Part shown: positions 7,627 through 14,866 of the stretch, piece after piece
Layout of the letters: the number at the start of each line of letters is the position of its first letter
Position numbering within the stretch: position 1 is the stretch's first letter
Source: an uncultured Collinsella sp.
GTDB taxonomy: Bacteria > Actinomycetota > Coriobacteriia > Coriobacteriales > Coriobacteriaceae
Reading direction: 5' to 3'
Assembly (NCBI GenBank): GCA_900540935.1
Contig: UQHW01000031.1
Span: 1 to 22,909 of the forward strand
Length of the DNA stretch: 22,909 nt
The notes under the pieces: model-generated
Database searches by the model: none
What the model was told of the DNA's origin: nothing
What the model saw: only the letters and a program-made list of their open reading frames with translations
Translations under genes and position numbers: made by a program

Positions 7627-7684
7627 CCGGCAGTTAGGGACGTTCTTTTTCTGCCGGCAGTTTAGGAACGTCCCTAACTGCCGG
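7627..7684. repeat. Palindromic intergenic repeat (left of the zinc-ribbon gene)
   Basis: CCGGCAGTTAGGGACGTTC (7627-7645) is repeated in perfect inverse complement at 7666-7684. The 20-base middle contains a second palindrome, CTGCCGGCAG (7651-7660), on the same centre. No T-tract follows on either strand, so it is not a simple terminator. It resembles REP-type palindromes of the kind mobilised by single-strand (RAYT/IS200-like) transposases; that link is inferred. Confidence 0.8.
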
Positions 7685-7702
7685 CTCGGGAACGACAAAG
7701 CG

Positions 7703-8686
7703 CTAGTTCACCTCGACAGGCTTGGCGCCGGGATAGCGCTCCTCAAAGTCTAGGCGGTACTTATTGTCATTGGTGCCCGCCACGTTGTCGCGCGACAGCG
7801 GCGCCACGATCTCATTCTTGTGGTCCGCAGGCTTGGCGTATTTCAGGCTGATCTCCCAGGCATCACAGATTGCGTCAATGCGGTGATCCAGGTCGTCGTA
7901 CAGGGCGATGATGTCCTTCCAGGAGCTGTAGTTCTTGGAGCTCGTCGGGACGTCCAGGTCCTCGACGATGTCGTAATACTGCTCGATGGTGTCCTCCGTG
8001 CGCTCGGCGACGTCGGCGAGATTTTGACGGGTGGTTCGATCCTCTTCCAGATAGTTGCCGTTGAAGTTCTGCGCGCAGCCACGGACCTGGCTGTCGAGAT
8101 CTTCGAGCAGGTCGTAGTATTCGCTCAGTCGGCGGTAGAGGTTCTGCTCAGAGAGCGTTGCTTCGCCGCCATCCTCGTCGTCATCATCGTCATCGTCGTA
8201 AAGGCTATTGGGATCGCCGAGAGGCTCAAGGTCATCATCGTCAACATCGTGGTGCAGCTTGGTAACCTCGGCGGTCGTCTGCGTACCGGCGTTGTCGAAA
8301 GGCTTGATCACAAAGAAAATGACCAGGGCGATGATGATCGCCACCAGCACAACGATAACGGCGATAAGCGGCCCGGTGCCGCTCTTTTTGGAAGCGGGGG
8401 TCTGTGGCGAAGCGGGCGCGTATGCGGGAGCCGGCTGCTGTTGGGGCGAGCCGCTCGCGACGGGTATGCGCTGCGTGGTCTCGACGGCCTCGGTCCTTGC
8501 GGCGGGGTCGGGGCTATAGGCGAGGGGGTCGTCCGCCTTGGCTTGCGGCGCATCAAGGGAGCCGGTCTGCTCAAAAGCGGGCTGGCTATCGCTCGCGGCT
8601 GTTTGCTCAACGGGTGCACCGCACGAGGTGCAGAACTTGGCATCATCTGCAAGACGCTTGCCGCACGAGGCGCAATACCGAGACAT
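7703..8686 (-). CDS. Zinc-ribbon, single-span membrane protein (hypothetical)
   Basis: The start is the ATG at 8686, preceded by AAAGGAG on the minus strand; an ATG six codons upstream lacks a good site. The 327 residues comprise a zinc ribbon with C5, C8, C19 and C22 (CASCG and CTSCG), a Pro/Gln/Ala/Ser-rich linker to about residue 103, one strong hydrophobic helix (about 106-128), an acidic stretch (about 147-174, with seven Asp in a row), and a helical C-terminal domain rich in Tyr, Asp and Leu. The zinc ribbon should be cytoplasmic and the C-terminal domain outside. I do not recognise the C-terminal domain. Zinc-ribbon membrane proteins of this layout are common in Gram-positive bacteria and mostly uncharacterised. 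The gene stands alone, convergent with the topoisomerase gene and bracketed by palindromic repeats. Confidence 0.85.
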   Translation of the reverse strand: MSRYCASCGKRLADDAKFCTSCGAPVEQTAASDSQPAFEQTGSLDAPQAKADDPLAYSPDPAARTEAVETTQRIPVASGSPQQQPAPAYAPASPQTPASKKSGTGPLIAVIVVLVAIIIALVIFFVIKPFDNAGTQTTAEVTKLHHDVDDDDLEPLGDPNSLYDDDDDDDEDGGEATLSEQNLYRRLSEYYDLLEDLDSQVRGCAQNFNGNYLEEDRTTRQNLADVAERTEDTIEQYYDIVEDLDVPTSSKNYSSWKDIIALYDDLDHRIDAICDAWEISLKYAKPADHKNEIVAPLSRDNVAGTNDNKYRLDFEERYPGAKPVEVN

Positions 8687-8754
8687 TGCCACTCCTTTCG
8701 CCACATTTCAATGCAATACGACGATTATACCCAGCGTCCAAAATTCCCCATCAT

Positions 8755-8823
8755 AAGTTGCGGTGAAATAGGGACTGTTTGGCGGTCTCAGAGCTTCAAT
8801 CAGTCCCTATTTCACCGCAACTT
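8755..8823. repeat. Palindromic intergenic repeat (right of the zinc-ribbon gene)
   Basis: The 23 bases at 8755-8777 (TTGCGGTGAAATAGGGACTG plus AAG at the left end) recur in perfect inverse complement at 8801-8823, with a 23-base loop. Each arm contains TAGGGAC, also present in each arm of the palindrome at 7627-7684. It lies between the start of the zinc-ribbon gene and the tmk promoter. There is no T-tract. Confidence 0.8.
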
Positions 8824-8843
8824 TGGAAAGGCACCTTTAGCCA

Positions 8844-8873
8844 TTGGGGACGCACCGAGCACTGGGGTATCAT
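8844..8873 (+). promoter_or_regulatory. Probable promoter of the tmk-holB-ricT operon
   Basis: TTGGGG (8844-8849) and TATCAT (8868-8873) are separated by 18 bases. The -10 hexamer and its GGGG context are shared with the comF upstream region (12472-12481). The start codon of tmk is 54 bases downstream of the -10 box. Confidence 0.45.
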
Positions 8874-8926
8874 GGCTTGGTTGCTATAAATCGCATTTAC
8901 GCGCCTTGTAGGAAGGGGCTGCGCCC

Positions 8927-9610
8927 ATGGCTTTTGAGCCCGTTCAACATAGCTTTATCACGCTCGAAGGCGTCGACGGCGCCGGCAAGTCCACGCAGGC
9001 GCGCCTGCTGGCCCGCGCGCTCGACCTCGCTGGCTATCAGGTCGTAACTCTGCGCGAGCCGGGCGGCGCCGCCATCAGCGAAAAGATCCGTGCTCTGCTG
9101 CTCGACCCCGCCAACACGGCGATGGGCGACACCTGCGAGCTGCTGCTCTACGAGGCAGCGCGTGCCCAGCTGGTGCACGAGGTCATCGCCCCCGCCCTTG
9201 CGGCCGGCAAGGTGGTCCTGTGCGACCGTTTCTACGATTCCACGACCTGCTATCAGGCGTTTGCCGATGGTCTCGACCGTCAGATGGTGCGCGACGCCAA
9301 CAACCTGGCTGTCGCCGGTACGCATCCGGCGCTCACGCTCGTCTACCACATCACACCCGAGCAGGCGGCGCTACGCATGGCAGCCCGTGGCGCGGCAGAT
9401 CGCATGGAGGCAAAAGGCATGGCCTTCCAAGAGCGCGTCTACCAGGGATTTTGCGCCATTGCCGCCGAGGAACCAAACCGCGTAAAGCTCATCGACGCGA
9501 CCGCGTCCATCGAGGACGTCTTCGCGCAGACGGTCGAGCAGGTTCGCGCCTACGGCCTCGACATTCCGCAAGATGTCGCCGCCGCCGCGCTTGCCAAGGA
9601 GGCCGAGTAA
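8927..9610 (+). CDS. tmk: Thymidylate kinase
   Basis: This 227-residue P-loop kinase phosphorylates dTMP to dTDP with ATP, a required step of dTTP synthesis. The P-loop GVDGAGKST is at residues 15-23, REPGG at 43-47, and the DR motif at D100-R101 (CDRFYDSTTCYQ). A LID-like ARGAADRMEAK follows near residue 160. GGAAGGGG precedes the ATG at 8927. It is the first gene of a tight cluster: holB starts one base after its stop, using AAGGAGG inside the end of tmk. Pairing of tmk with holB is conserved in many bacteria and links precursor supply to the replication machinery. The C-terminus runs about 15 residues past the usual fold end and is alanine-rich. Confidence 0.96.
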   Translation: MAFEPVQHSFITLEGVDGAGKSTQARLLARALDLAGYQVVTLREPGGAAISEKIRALLLDPANTAMGDTCELLLYEAARAQLVHEVIAPALAAGKVVLCDRFYDSTTCYQAFADGLDRQMVRDANNLAVAGTHPALTLVYHITPEQAALRMAARGAADRMEAKGMAFQERVYQGFCAIAAEEPNRVKLIDATASIEDVFAQTVEQVRAYGLDIPQDVAAAALAKEAE

Positions 9611-9611
9611 C

Positions 9612-10739
9612 ATGGCCCCCGCTCAGGCAAGCCTGCTGGCCAAGCTCGACACCCAAGAGCGCGTGCGCGACTTTTTGACCAATGCCGTCGCCAGCGGCCG
9701 CGCATCGCACGCCTACCTGTTTTTGGGCGCGCCCGGCGCGGGCAAGCTCGACGCCGCGTGGGCGCTCGCTCAGGCCTTCCTGTGCGAGCAGGATGGCTGC
9801 GGCTCATGCGATAGCTGTGTGCGCGTCGCCCGCCATACGCACCCCGACGTGCACTATTACACGCCCGAGAGCGCCACGGGCTACCTCATCGCCCAGACCC
9901 GCGAGCTGCTCGACGACGTGCCTCTGGCGCCCATCCGTTCCAAGGCCAAGGTCTACATCATCGACCGTGCCGAGCAGCTGCGCGCCAACACCGCCAACGC
10001 ACTGCTCAAAACACTCGAGGAGCCGCCCGAGGGCGTTATGTTTATCTTGCTGGGCACCTCGGCAGACGTGATGTTGCCCACCATCGTGAGCCGCTGCCAG
10101 TGCGTGCCGTTTCGGCTGGTGTCGCCCACCGTGGCCGCGCAGGCCGTGAGCCGCGCGACGGGTCAGGATCTCGCGCGTTGCCGCATGGCGGTCGCCGTGG
10201 CGGGAAGCCCCACACGCGGCATCGAGTTCCTTAAGAGTGCCGAGCGCCAGGATGCTCGCCGCCAGATGGTCCGCGCCATCGATTCTCTCATCGCTGCCGA
10301 CGAGGCCGATGTGCTCAGTCGCGCCAAGTCGCTCATCGTCGCCGTCAAGGCGCCGCTCGCCGAGGTCAAGTCCACGCAGGAAAAGGTGCTCGAGCAAAAC
10401 GCCGATTACCTGTCGCGTGGAGCATTGAAGCAGCTTGAGGACCGTAACAAGCGCGAACTCAACGCGCGCGAGCGTTCGGGTATCATGGAAGCGCTGGCGA
10501 GCGCACGGACGCTCATGCGCGACGTGCTGCTGACACTTCAGGACGAGGCGGCCGACGTCGTGAACGAAGACGTGCGCGACACGATCGGTCGGCTTGCCGC
10601 CGCGACGAATGTTGCGGGTGCCACCCGGGCGCTCGAGGCGGTCGCGACCGCCGAGCGCAACATCGCCAGAAACGTTACTCCCCAGCTGGCCATCGAGGTC
10701 ATGCTGCTCGATATCAGGAAGGCACTGAAATGCCGTTAG
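9612..10739 (+). CDS. holB: DNA polymerase III, delta' subunit of the clamp loader
   Basis: The ATG at 9612 is chosen because AAGGAGG (9596-9602) lies at the right distance; longer in-frame starts would overlap tmk. The 375 residues show an AAA+ fold: a P-loop-like GAPGAGK (39-45) followed by Leu-Asp instead of Thr/Ser, a four-Cys zinc module (C58, C63, C66, C69), LLKTLEEPP (131-139), and the SRC motif S160-R161-C162 that supplies the arginine finger to the neighbouring subunit. The altered P-loop suggests it binds or hydrolyses ATP poorly, as known for delta'. It acts with DnaX and HolA to load the beta clamp. ricT begins inside its last codons (10-base overlap), so the two are translationally coupled. 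Confidence 0.93.
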   Translation: MAPAQASLLAKLDTQERVRDFLTNAVASGRASHAYLFLGAPGAGKLDAAWALAQAFLCEQDGCGSCDSCVRVARHTHPDVHYYTPESATGYLIAQTRELLDDVPLAPIRSKAKVYIIDRAEQLRANTANALLKTLEEPPEGVMFILLGTSADVMLPTIVSRCQCVPFRLVSPTVAAQAVSRATGQDLARCRMAVAVAGSPTRGIEFLKSAERQDARRQMVRAIDSLIAADEADVLSRAKSLIVAVKAPLAEVKSTQEKVLEQNADYLSRGALKQLEDRNKRELNARERSGIMEALASARTLMRDVLLTLQDEAADVVNEDVRDTIGRLAAATNVAGATRALEAVATAERNIARNVTPQLAIEVMLLDIRKALKCR

Positions 10740-12430
10740 TCGTACCCGTTAAGTTTACCTACGCCTCGCGCGACCTGTGGTTCGACCCGCAGGATCTGGA
10801 TATCCTCGAGGCCGATTATGCCATTTGCTCCACCGAGCGCGGAACCGAGATCGGCCTGGTCACGGCCGATCCCTTCGAGGTGCCGCTCGACGAGATCGGT
10901 CAGCCGCTCAAGCCCGTGCTACGCGTGGCGAGCGACATCGACCTGCAGCTTGCCGACGATCTTGCCATCCAGGGCGACGAGGCGATGGTCGATTTCCGCC
11001 GTCTGGTCAAAGAGCTCGACCTCGAGATGAAGCCGGTTGGCGTCGAGTACCTGTTTGGCGGCGAGAAGGCCGTGTTCTACTTTGCGGCCGAGGAACGCGT
11101 CGATTTTCGTCAGCTCGTCAAGGACCTGTCCTCGACGCTGCACATTCGCGTCGACATGCGTCAGATCGGCGTGCGCGACGAGACCCGCCTGGTGGGCGGC
11201 TATGCCCAGTGCGGACAGGAGCTCTGCTGCACGCGCTTTGGCGGACAGTTTGAGCCCGTCTCGATTCGCATGGCAAAAGAGCAGGACCTACCGCTCAACT
11301 CGTCCAAGATCAGCGGCGTTTGCGGCCGCCTGATGTGCTGCCTGCGCTATGAGTTCGAGGCGTACAAGGACTTTAAGAGCCGTGCGCCCAAAAAGAAGAC
11401 GCTCATCGATACGCCGCTTGGCAAGGCGCGTATCCAGGAATATGACACACCGCGCGAGCAGCTGGTGCTGCGCCTGGAGAACGGCAAAGTCTTTAAGGTC
11501 AACCTGGCCGATATGACCTGCTCGGAGGGCTGCAAAAAGAAGGCAGCCGAGCAGGGTTGCAACTGCCGTCCCGACTGCGTGACGCGCGACGTGCTCGAGC
11601 GCATCGAGTCGCCCGAGATGCGCCTGGCGCTCATGGAGCTCGACCGCGAGAACGGCGTCGACGTGGGCGATGGCCTGTCGAACGCCGATCGCCTGGCGGG
11701 CATATCGATGCCCAAGCGCCGTCGTCGCGATGCCGAATCCGATGCTCGCGCCGGTCAGGGCCAGGGCGAGGGCCGTGGCCGCGGAAAAGGCCGCGGTAAG
11801 GCCGAGACACCTGAGGCCGAGGGGGCGGCCGATGGCCGTCGCCGTCGCAAGCGCGCGGGCTCGGGCGATGCTACCGAGGTTGCAGCCGCGGGCAAGAACG
11901 CCTCTCGCGAGCGCGAGGTTCAGCAGCCCCAGCAGCAGAATCGCGGCGGCGGCATGAACCCCACACGTCGCCGCCGCCGTCATCTGTCGAGCGAGGAGCG
12001 CGAGGACGCCTTCCGCGCCGCAGCTGCTCGCGAGGCCGGTGCCGCTTCCAAGGGCGCCTCAGCCTCCGATGCGCCTGTCGACAAGAGCGGCAAGTCACGT
12101 GGCGAGGAGGAGCGCGCGCCGCGTCCGCGCCGTCGCCATTCCTCGGGCGCGCAACAGAAGCCCTCAGTGCCCTCCGTGGCCGATCAGGTCTCGGATGGCG
12201 AGGTCAAGGTCACGCGCCGTCGTCCCGGGGATGGCGGGGGAGCGGCTGCCAAGGCTTCGCGTGGCGCCGCTCGCGACGAGCGCGAGCCGCGCGAGAATCG
12301 CGGTGGCGAGGGCTCGGCCGACCAGGGTCAAAAGCGCCGTCGCCGTCGTCGTTCCCGCAAGCCGCGCCAGGATGGTGGCGAGGGCTCGACCCCGTCTTCG
12401 TCCGCACCACAACCGCCCGCCGGCGAATAA
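10730..12430 (+). CDS. ricT: RicT/YaaT-type PSP1-domain protein with long basic tail
   Basis: Residues 1-300 match the PSP1 family, including Bacillus RicT (YaaT). The cysteines are C161, C166, C167 (CGQELCC) and C198, C203, C204 (CGRLMCC), with SIRMAKEQDLPLNSSKISG between them. In Bacillus, RicT forms an iron-sulfur complex with RicA and RicF that steers RNase Y cleavage of mRNA. A further cysteine cluster at about 264-285 (CSEGC, CNC, C) is an extra feature. From about residue 325 to 566 the chain is low-complexity Arg/Gly/Ala/Ser with Arg-Arg-Arg runs, about 240 residues not found in the roughly 275-residue Bacillus protein. The tail looks disordered and suited to RNA binding (inference). 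AGGAAGG before the ATG at 10730 lies inside holB. Confidence 0.88.
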   Translation: MPLVVPVKFTYASRDLWFDPQDLDILEADYAICSTERGTEIGLVTADPFEVPLDEIGQPLKPVLRVASDIDLQLADDLAIQGDEAMVDFRRLVKELDLEMKPVGVEYLFGGEKAVFYFAAEERVDFRQLVKDLSSTLHIRVDMRQIGVRDETRLVGGYAQCGQELCCTRFGGQFEPVSIRMAKEQDLPLNSSKISGVCGRLMCCLRYEFEAYKDFKSRAPKKKTLIDTPLGKARIQEYDTPREQLVLRLENGKVFKVNLADMTCSEGCKKKAAEQGCNCRPDCVTRDVLERIESPEMRLALMELDRENGVDVGDGLSNADRLAGISMPKRRRRDAESDARAGQGQGEGRGRGKGRGKAETPEAEGAADGRRRRKRAGSGDATEVAAAGKNASREREVQQPQQQNRGGGMNPTRRRRRHLSSEEREDAFRAAAAREAGAASKGASASDAPVDKSGKSRGEEERAPRPRRRHSSGAQQKPSVPSVADQVSDGEVKVTRRRPGDGGGAAAKASRGAARDEREPRENRGGEGSADQGQKRRRRRRSRKPRQDGGEGSTPSSSAPQPPAGE

Positions 12431-12458
12431 CGCCCGCGAGCGGATTTAACCCGCCTTG

Positions 12459-12481
12459 CCCCGAGCGCATCGGGGTATCAT
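12459..12481 (+). promoter_or_regulatory. Palindrome and -10 box upstream of comF
   Basis: CCCCGA (12459-12464) and TCGGGG (12470-12475) flank GCGCA and abut TATCAT (12476-12481), a -10-like hexamer in the same GGGG context as before tmk. No clear -35 box is visible. A transcript from here would begin around 12487, a few bases before the hairpin at 12494. Confidence 0.4.
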
Positions 12482-12493
12482 AGCGCCGAATCA

Positions 12494-12529
12494 ACAACCC
12501 TCCCTGCGATCGAGCGTAGGGAGGGTTGT
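12494..12529 (+). promoter_or_regulatory. 15-bp hairpin burying the comF ribosome binding site
   Basis: Bases 12494-12508 pair with 12515-12529 over 15 bp (one G-U), leaving a 6-base loop. The right arm contains AGGGAGGG (12518-12525), the only Shine-Dalgarno sequence for the comF start at 12533. No T-tract follows, so it is not an ordinary terminator. The folded form should block ribosome access. Pairing is seen in the sequence; control of translation is inferred. Confidence 0.7.
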
Positions 12530-12532
12530 GTC

Positions 12533-13339
12533 TTGAAGAGCCATCTGAACATATTGAGCCGTCTGCAGAGTGCCGGTGCCCTACCGTTTGCGGACGAATT
12601 GCTACCGTTTGCCGAGCGCGCGACGTACGAGGCGCTCGAGGCATTGTCGCCAACACGATGTACCGGCTGCGAGCGCGCCGGTGCGCTTATTTGCCAAGAC
12701 TGCCTGGCCGCGCTCACGCTCATCGACCCACGTCATAGCTGCACCCGATGTGGCGCCCCGTTTGGGGATTTGCTGTGCACTGAGTGTTCGGTCGAGGGCA
12801 CGTCTTCGGCAATGGCGGAGGCGCTCGACCGCTGCCTGGCGTGCGCCGTCTATGCGCATCCGCTGCCGCGCATCATTAAAGCGTACAAGGATGCGGGCGA
12901 GCGACGTCTGGCTCCGTATCTGGCGGAGCTGCTCTACGACACCGCCCTGCATGCCCAGGTCGTAGCTCCCGATCGCTACGGAGGCGTGCTTTCCGGTGCG
13001 GATGCGGTGGTGTTTGTGCCTGCGACGGCGGCAGCGTTTCGGCGGCGTGGTTTTGATCATATGGAGGCTATTGCGCGCCCATTTTGCGAGCTGTCGGGTG
13101 TTCCTCTGCTCGATGCTCTCGTCAAGTACGGGCATGGCGACCAGCGCGAACTCGGTCGTGAGGAGCGCCGCGAGCGTGCCCAAGGCATGTACGAGACGGT
13201 TGAGGACGTGCACGGCCGCCGCTTGCTGCTTATCGACGACGTTATCACCACGGGTGCGACGATGGCAGCGGCTTCGGCGGAACTCAAGCGCGCCGGTGCC
13301 GTGGCCGTTGATGGCCTCGCTATCGCACGCGTTTGGTAG
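12533..13339 (+). CDS. comF: ComF-family protein (amidophosphoribosyltransferase-like)
   Basis: The 268-residue protein starts with TTG at 12533, 7 bases after AGGGAGGG. It has two zinc-finger-like Cys pairs near the N-terminus, C43/C46/C54/C57 (CTGC, CQDC) and C70/C73/C82/C85 (CTRC, CTEC), and a phosphoribosyltransferase fold whose signature LLLIDDVITTGAT lies at 231-243. VPATAAAFRRRGFDHMEAIA (162-181) is also typical of ComF. In naturally transformable bacteria ComF helps take in single-stranded DNA and process it; in others its role is unclear. It follows ricT after about 100 bases with its own probable promoter. The gene at 13350 begins 10 bases after its stop and is probably co-transcribed. 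Confidence 0.92.
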   Translation: MKSHLNILSRLQSAGALPFADELLPFAERATYEALEALSPTRCTGCERAGALICQDCLAALTLIDPRHSCTRCGAPFGDLLCTECSVEGTSSAMAEALDRCLACAVYAHPLPRIIKAYKDAGERRLAPYLAELLYDTALHAQVVAPDRYGGVLSGADAVVFVPATAAAFRRRGFDHMEAIARPFCELSGVPLLDALVKYGHGDQRELGREERRERAQGMYETVEDVHGRRLLLIDDVITTGATMAAASAELKRAGAVAVDGLAIARVW

Positions 13340-13349
13340 GGGTGGTTTT

Positions 13350-14459
13350 GTGGCAGTGAAGATTGAGCGGCGCAACGAGCCGACAGACGAACAGCTGGCG
13401 GCTTCCGTAATCCTAACAGGCGCCTCGGCGCTACGCATGATGCGCGCCGAGCGCCGAAAAATGGGTTACATCAGCTGGAGGGACCTCAATCCCGATGAAG
13501 AGCGCCGTGTGCTGCGCACGTCGTCGCCCTCGACCGAGGACATCTATCTTTCCGACTTGGTGCGGATTGGGGCCGCAAGCGGCGAGGTGCAAGAAGATCT
13601 TTGCTTGCTGGTGGGATCTGCGGCGCAGCGCCGCCGCATGCCTGGCGTGGGCTGGTCCGTATGCTCCGGGTTGCCCGCCGGCTCGATTCTAGAGGTGGAA
13701 CCGGGGGTGTACAGTCTATCTCCCGAGGCCCTTTGTGTTGTCGTCGCCCGCGAGGTCGGCTGTATCCAGGCATTTGCCCTGGCCCAGGAGCTGTGCTCTA
13801 AGATTTCACTGAGTGACCGCGGGAAGTATCTGCCTCCCTACACCTCGCCCGTTACGAATAAACTTGCAAAGGACAAGGACCAGCCAGCAGACGTGGGCTA
13901 CTTTGAGGTTGAGCCGGTGCTGACGCCCGATCGTCTGGCAGATTACCTCGCGGTATGCAAGGGGAATGCGGCCAAACAACTGCAGCGTCTGTGTCCCTAC
14001 TTGTCAGAAAACCTGCGCTCGCCCATGGAGTGCATCATGCTCGCTCTGTTTTCGCTTCCGTTTTCCTATGGCGGATTTGCCTGCGGTCCCTTTAAGACCG
14101 ACTACAAGATTGAGTTCGATGACCGCGCGCAGGCAATCTCGGGGATGCCGCATGCAGTTTGCGATGCGTATCAGGAGGCAGCCCGGTTTGACCTGGAATA
14201 CAACGGTGAGCTGGGTCATTCCTCCCGGAGGGGACGTATCCATGATGAAAAACGCAACACGGGCTTGATTACTATGGGAATCGAGGTCGCGACGGTCAAC
14301 AACGAAATGCTCCGCGACATGGAAGCGATGGAAGCGCTCGCATGGCGCATCTACCAACGCATGGGCAAGCGCTATCAGAATCGCGTAGAGGCTCGTCGAA
14401 AGAAGCAGGATGCGCTGCTGAACACGCTTCGAGCGTGTTTTGGGCTTAAGCCAGCATAA
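13350..14459 (+). CDS. Hypothetical protein with PD-(D/E)XK (DUF559/Vsr)-like C-terminus
   Basis: The start is GTG at 13350, after GGGGTGG at 13339-13345 (a second GTG lies two codons later). The 369-residue product has a poorly defined N-terminal part and a C-terminal domain starting near SPMECIMLALFSLP (224-237). From there the pattern is D272 in CDAYQEAARF, then E283-Y-N285-G, H290, D299 and R302 with a following helix, and IEVATV. This follows the order of DUF559/Vsr-like nucleases (Asp, about ten residues, Glu-x-Asp/Asn/Lys-Gly, His, later Asp-x-x-Arg). Similarity is by motif only, so nuclease activity is an inference. Related proteins in several copies are, to my knowledge, frequent in Coriobacteriia. 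There is no signal peptide. It sits directly behind comF. Confidence 0.75.
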   Translation: MAVKIERRNEPTDEQLAASVILTGASALRMMRAERRKMGYISWRDLNPDEERRVLRTSSPSTEDIYLSDLVRIGAASGEVQEDLCLLVGSAAQRRRMPGVGWSVCSGLPAGSILEVEPGVYSLSPEALCVVVAREVGCIQAFALAQELCSKISLSDRGKYLPPYTSPVTNKLAKDKDQPADVGYFEVEPVLTPDRLADYLAVCKGNAAKQLQRLCPYLSENLRSPMECIMLALFSLPFSYGGFACGPFKTDYKIEFDDRAQAISGMPHAVCDAYQEAARFDLEYNGELGHSSRRGRIHDEKRNTGLITMGIEVATVNNEMLRDMEAMEALAWRIYQRMGKRYQNRVEARRKKQDALLNTLRACFGLKPA

Positions 14460-14495
14460 ATCTATGGCTTTATAGGGGGCTTGTTATAGGCTCCG

Positions 14496-14542
14496 TGCAA
14501 AAAATGGCAAATATGAGTACTGTTACTAGATTAGTGACAGCG
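14496..14542 (-). repeat. 47-bp dispersed repeat, copy B
   Basis: On the minus strand this reads the same element as at 93-139 and 14662-14708, with the 20-base core identical (14506-14525). It starts 37 bases after the stop of the nuclease-like gene and is the left arm of an inverted pair with copy C. Confidence 0.85.
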
Positions 14543-14661
14543 AAAACGAAGAAATCCGATCCTGAAATTGGTATTCATTGAAAAGATAATAAACAAATGT
14601 GGAGTATCTTGGCATCAAGCGGGCTATAAAGAGCTCGAAACCGGCGCGTGCGGAGGGAAAA

Positions 14662-14708
14662 CGCTGCTACTAAATTGGTAACAGTACTCATATTTGCCGT
14701 TTTTTGCA
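14662..14708 (+). repeat. 47-bp dispersed repeat, copy C
   Basis: The third copy, with the identical core at 14679-14698. With copy B it forms 47-bp inverted arms with only about six mismatches around a 119-base AT-rich middle (14543-14661) that has no open frame of note. The 213-bp unit has the shape of a miniature inverted-repeat element; no target-site duplication is obvious at its ends. Confidence 0.85.
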
Positions 14709-14831
14709 CACGCCACCCTAAGACGGGTGCCCCGGAGCTCCCCGTAGGGGAGCGACGGGGTCGATCAAAGCGCGTGCGGCCCGTCCCGACCTGCGAAATC
14801 TGTACTCGCGATGCGAATGACGCCCCTAACC
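14709..14831. other. Non-coding stretch with one strong hairpin
   Basis: No gene is visible here. GCTCCCC (14737-14743) and GGGGAGC (14747-14753) form a perfect 7-bp hairpin with a GTA loop. No T-tract follows, so it is not a standard terminator. Confidence 0.5.
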
Positions 14832-14860
14832 TTAAACTTTAGCTTGAACTTAGCTATAAT
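14832..14860 (+). promoter_or_regulatory. Near-consensus vegetative promoter
   Basis: TTAAAC (14832-14837) and a perfect TATAAT (14855-14860) are separated by exactly 17 bases. It is the closest match to the sigma-70 consensus in this GC-rich window. Transcription should begin near 14867, some 325 bases before the next start codon. Confidence 0.75.
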
Positions 14861-14866
14861 GCGCTT

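Noticed and set aside
6454..7698. Minus-strand open frame opposite the 3' part of topA
   Set aside because: Its end product is a mirror of the Lys/Thr/Ala repeats and zinc ribbons; the terminator at 7583-7624 lies inside it.
7820..8911. Plus-strand open frame opposite the zinc-ribbon gene
   Set aside because: The minus-strand gene has Cys motifs, a membrane helix and a clear ribosome binding site; the plus frame has none and runs across the palindrome.
12996..13349. N-terminal extension of the nuclease-like protein into comF
   Set aside because: It overlaps the phosphoribosyltransferase domain of comF in another frame; GTG at 13350 has its own ribosome binding site.
14737..14753. Terminator at the GCTCCCC hairpin
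   Set aside because: The stem is strong but no T-tract follows on either strand.
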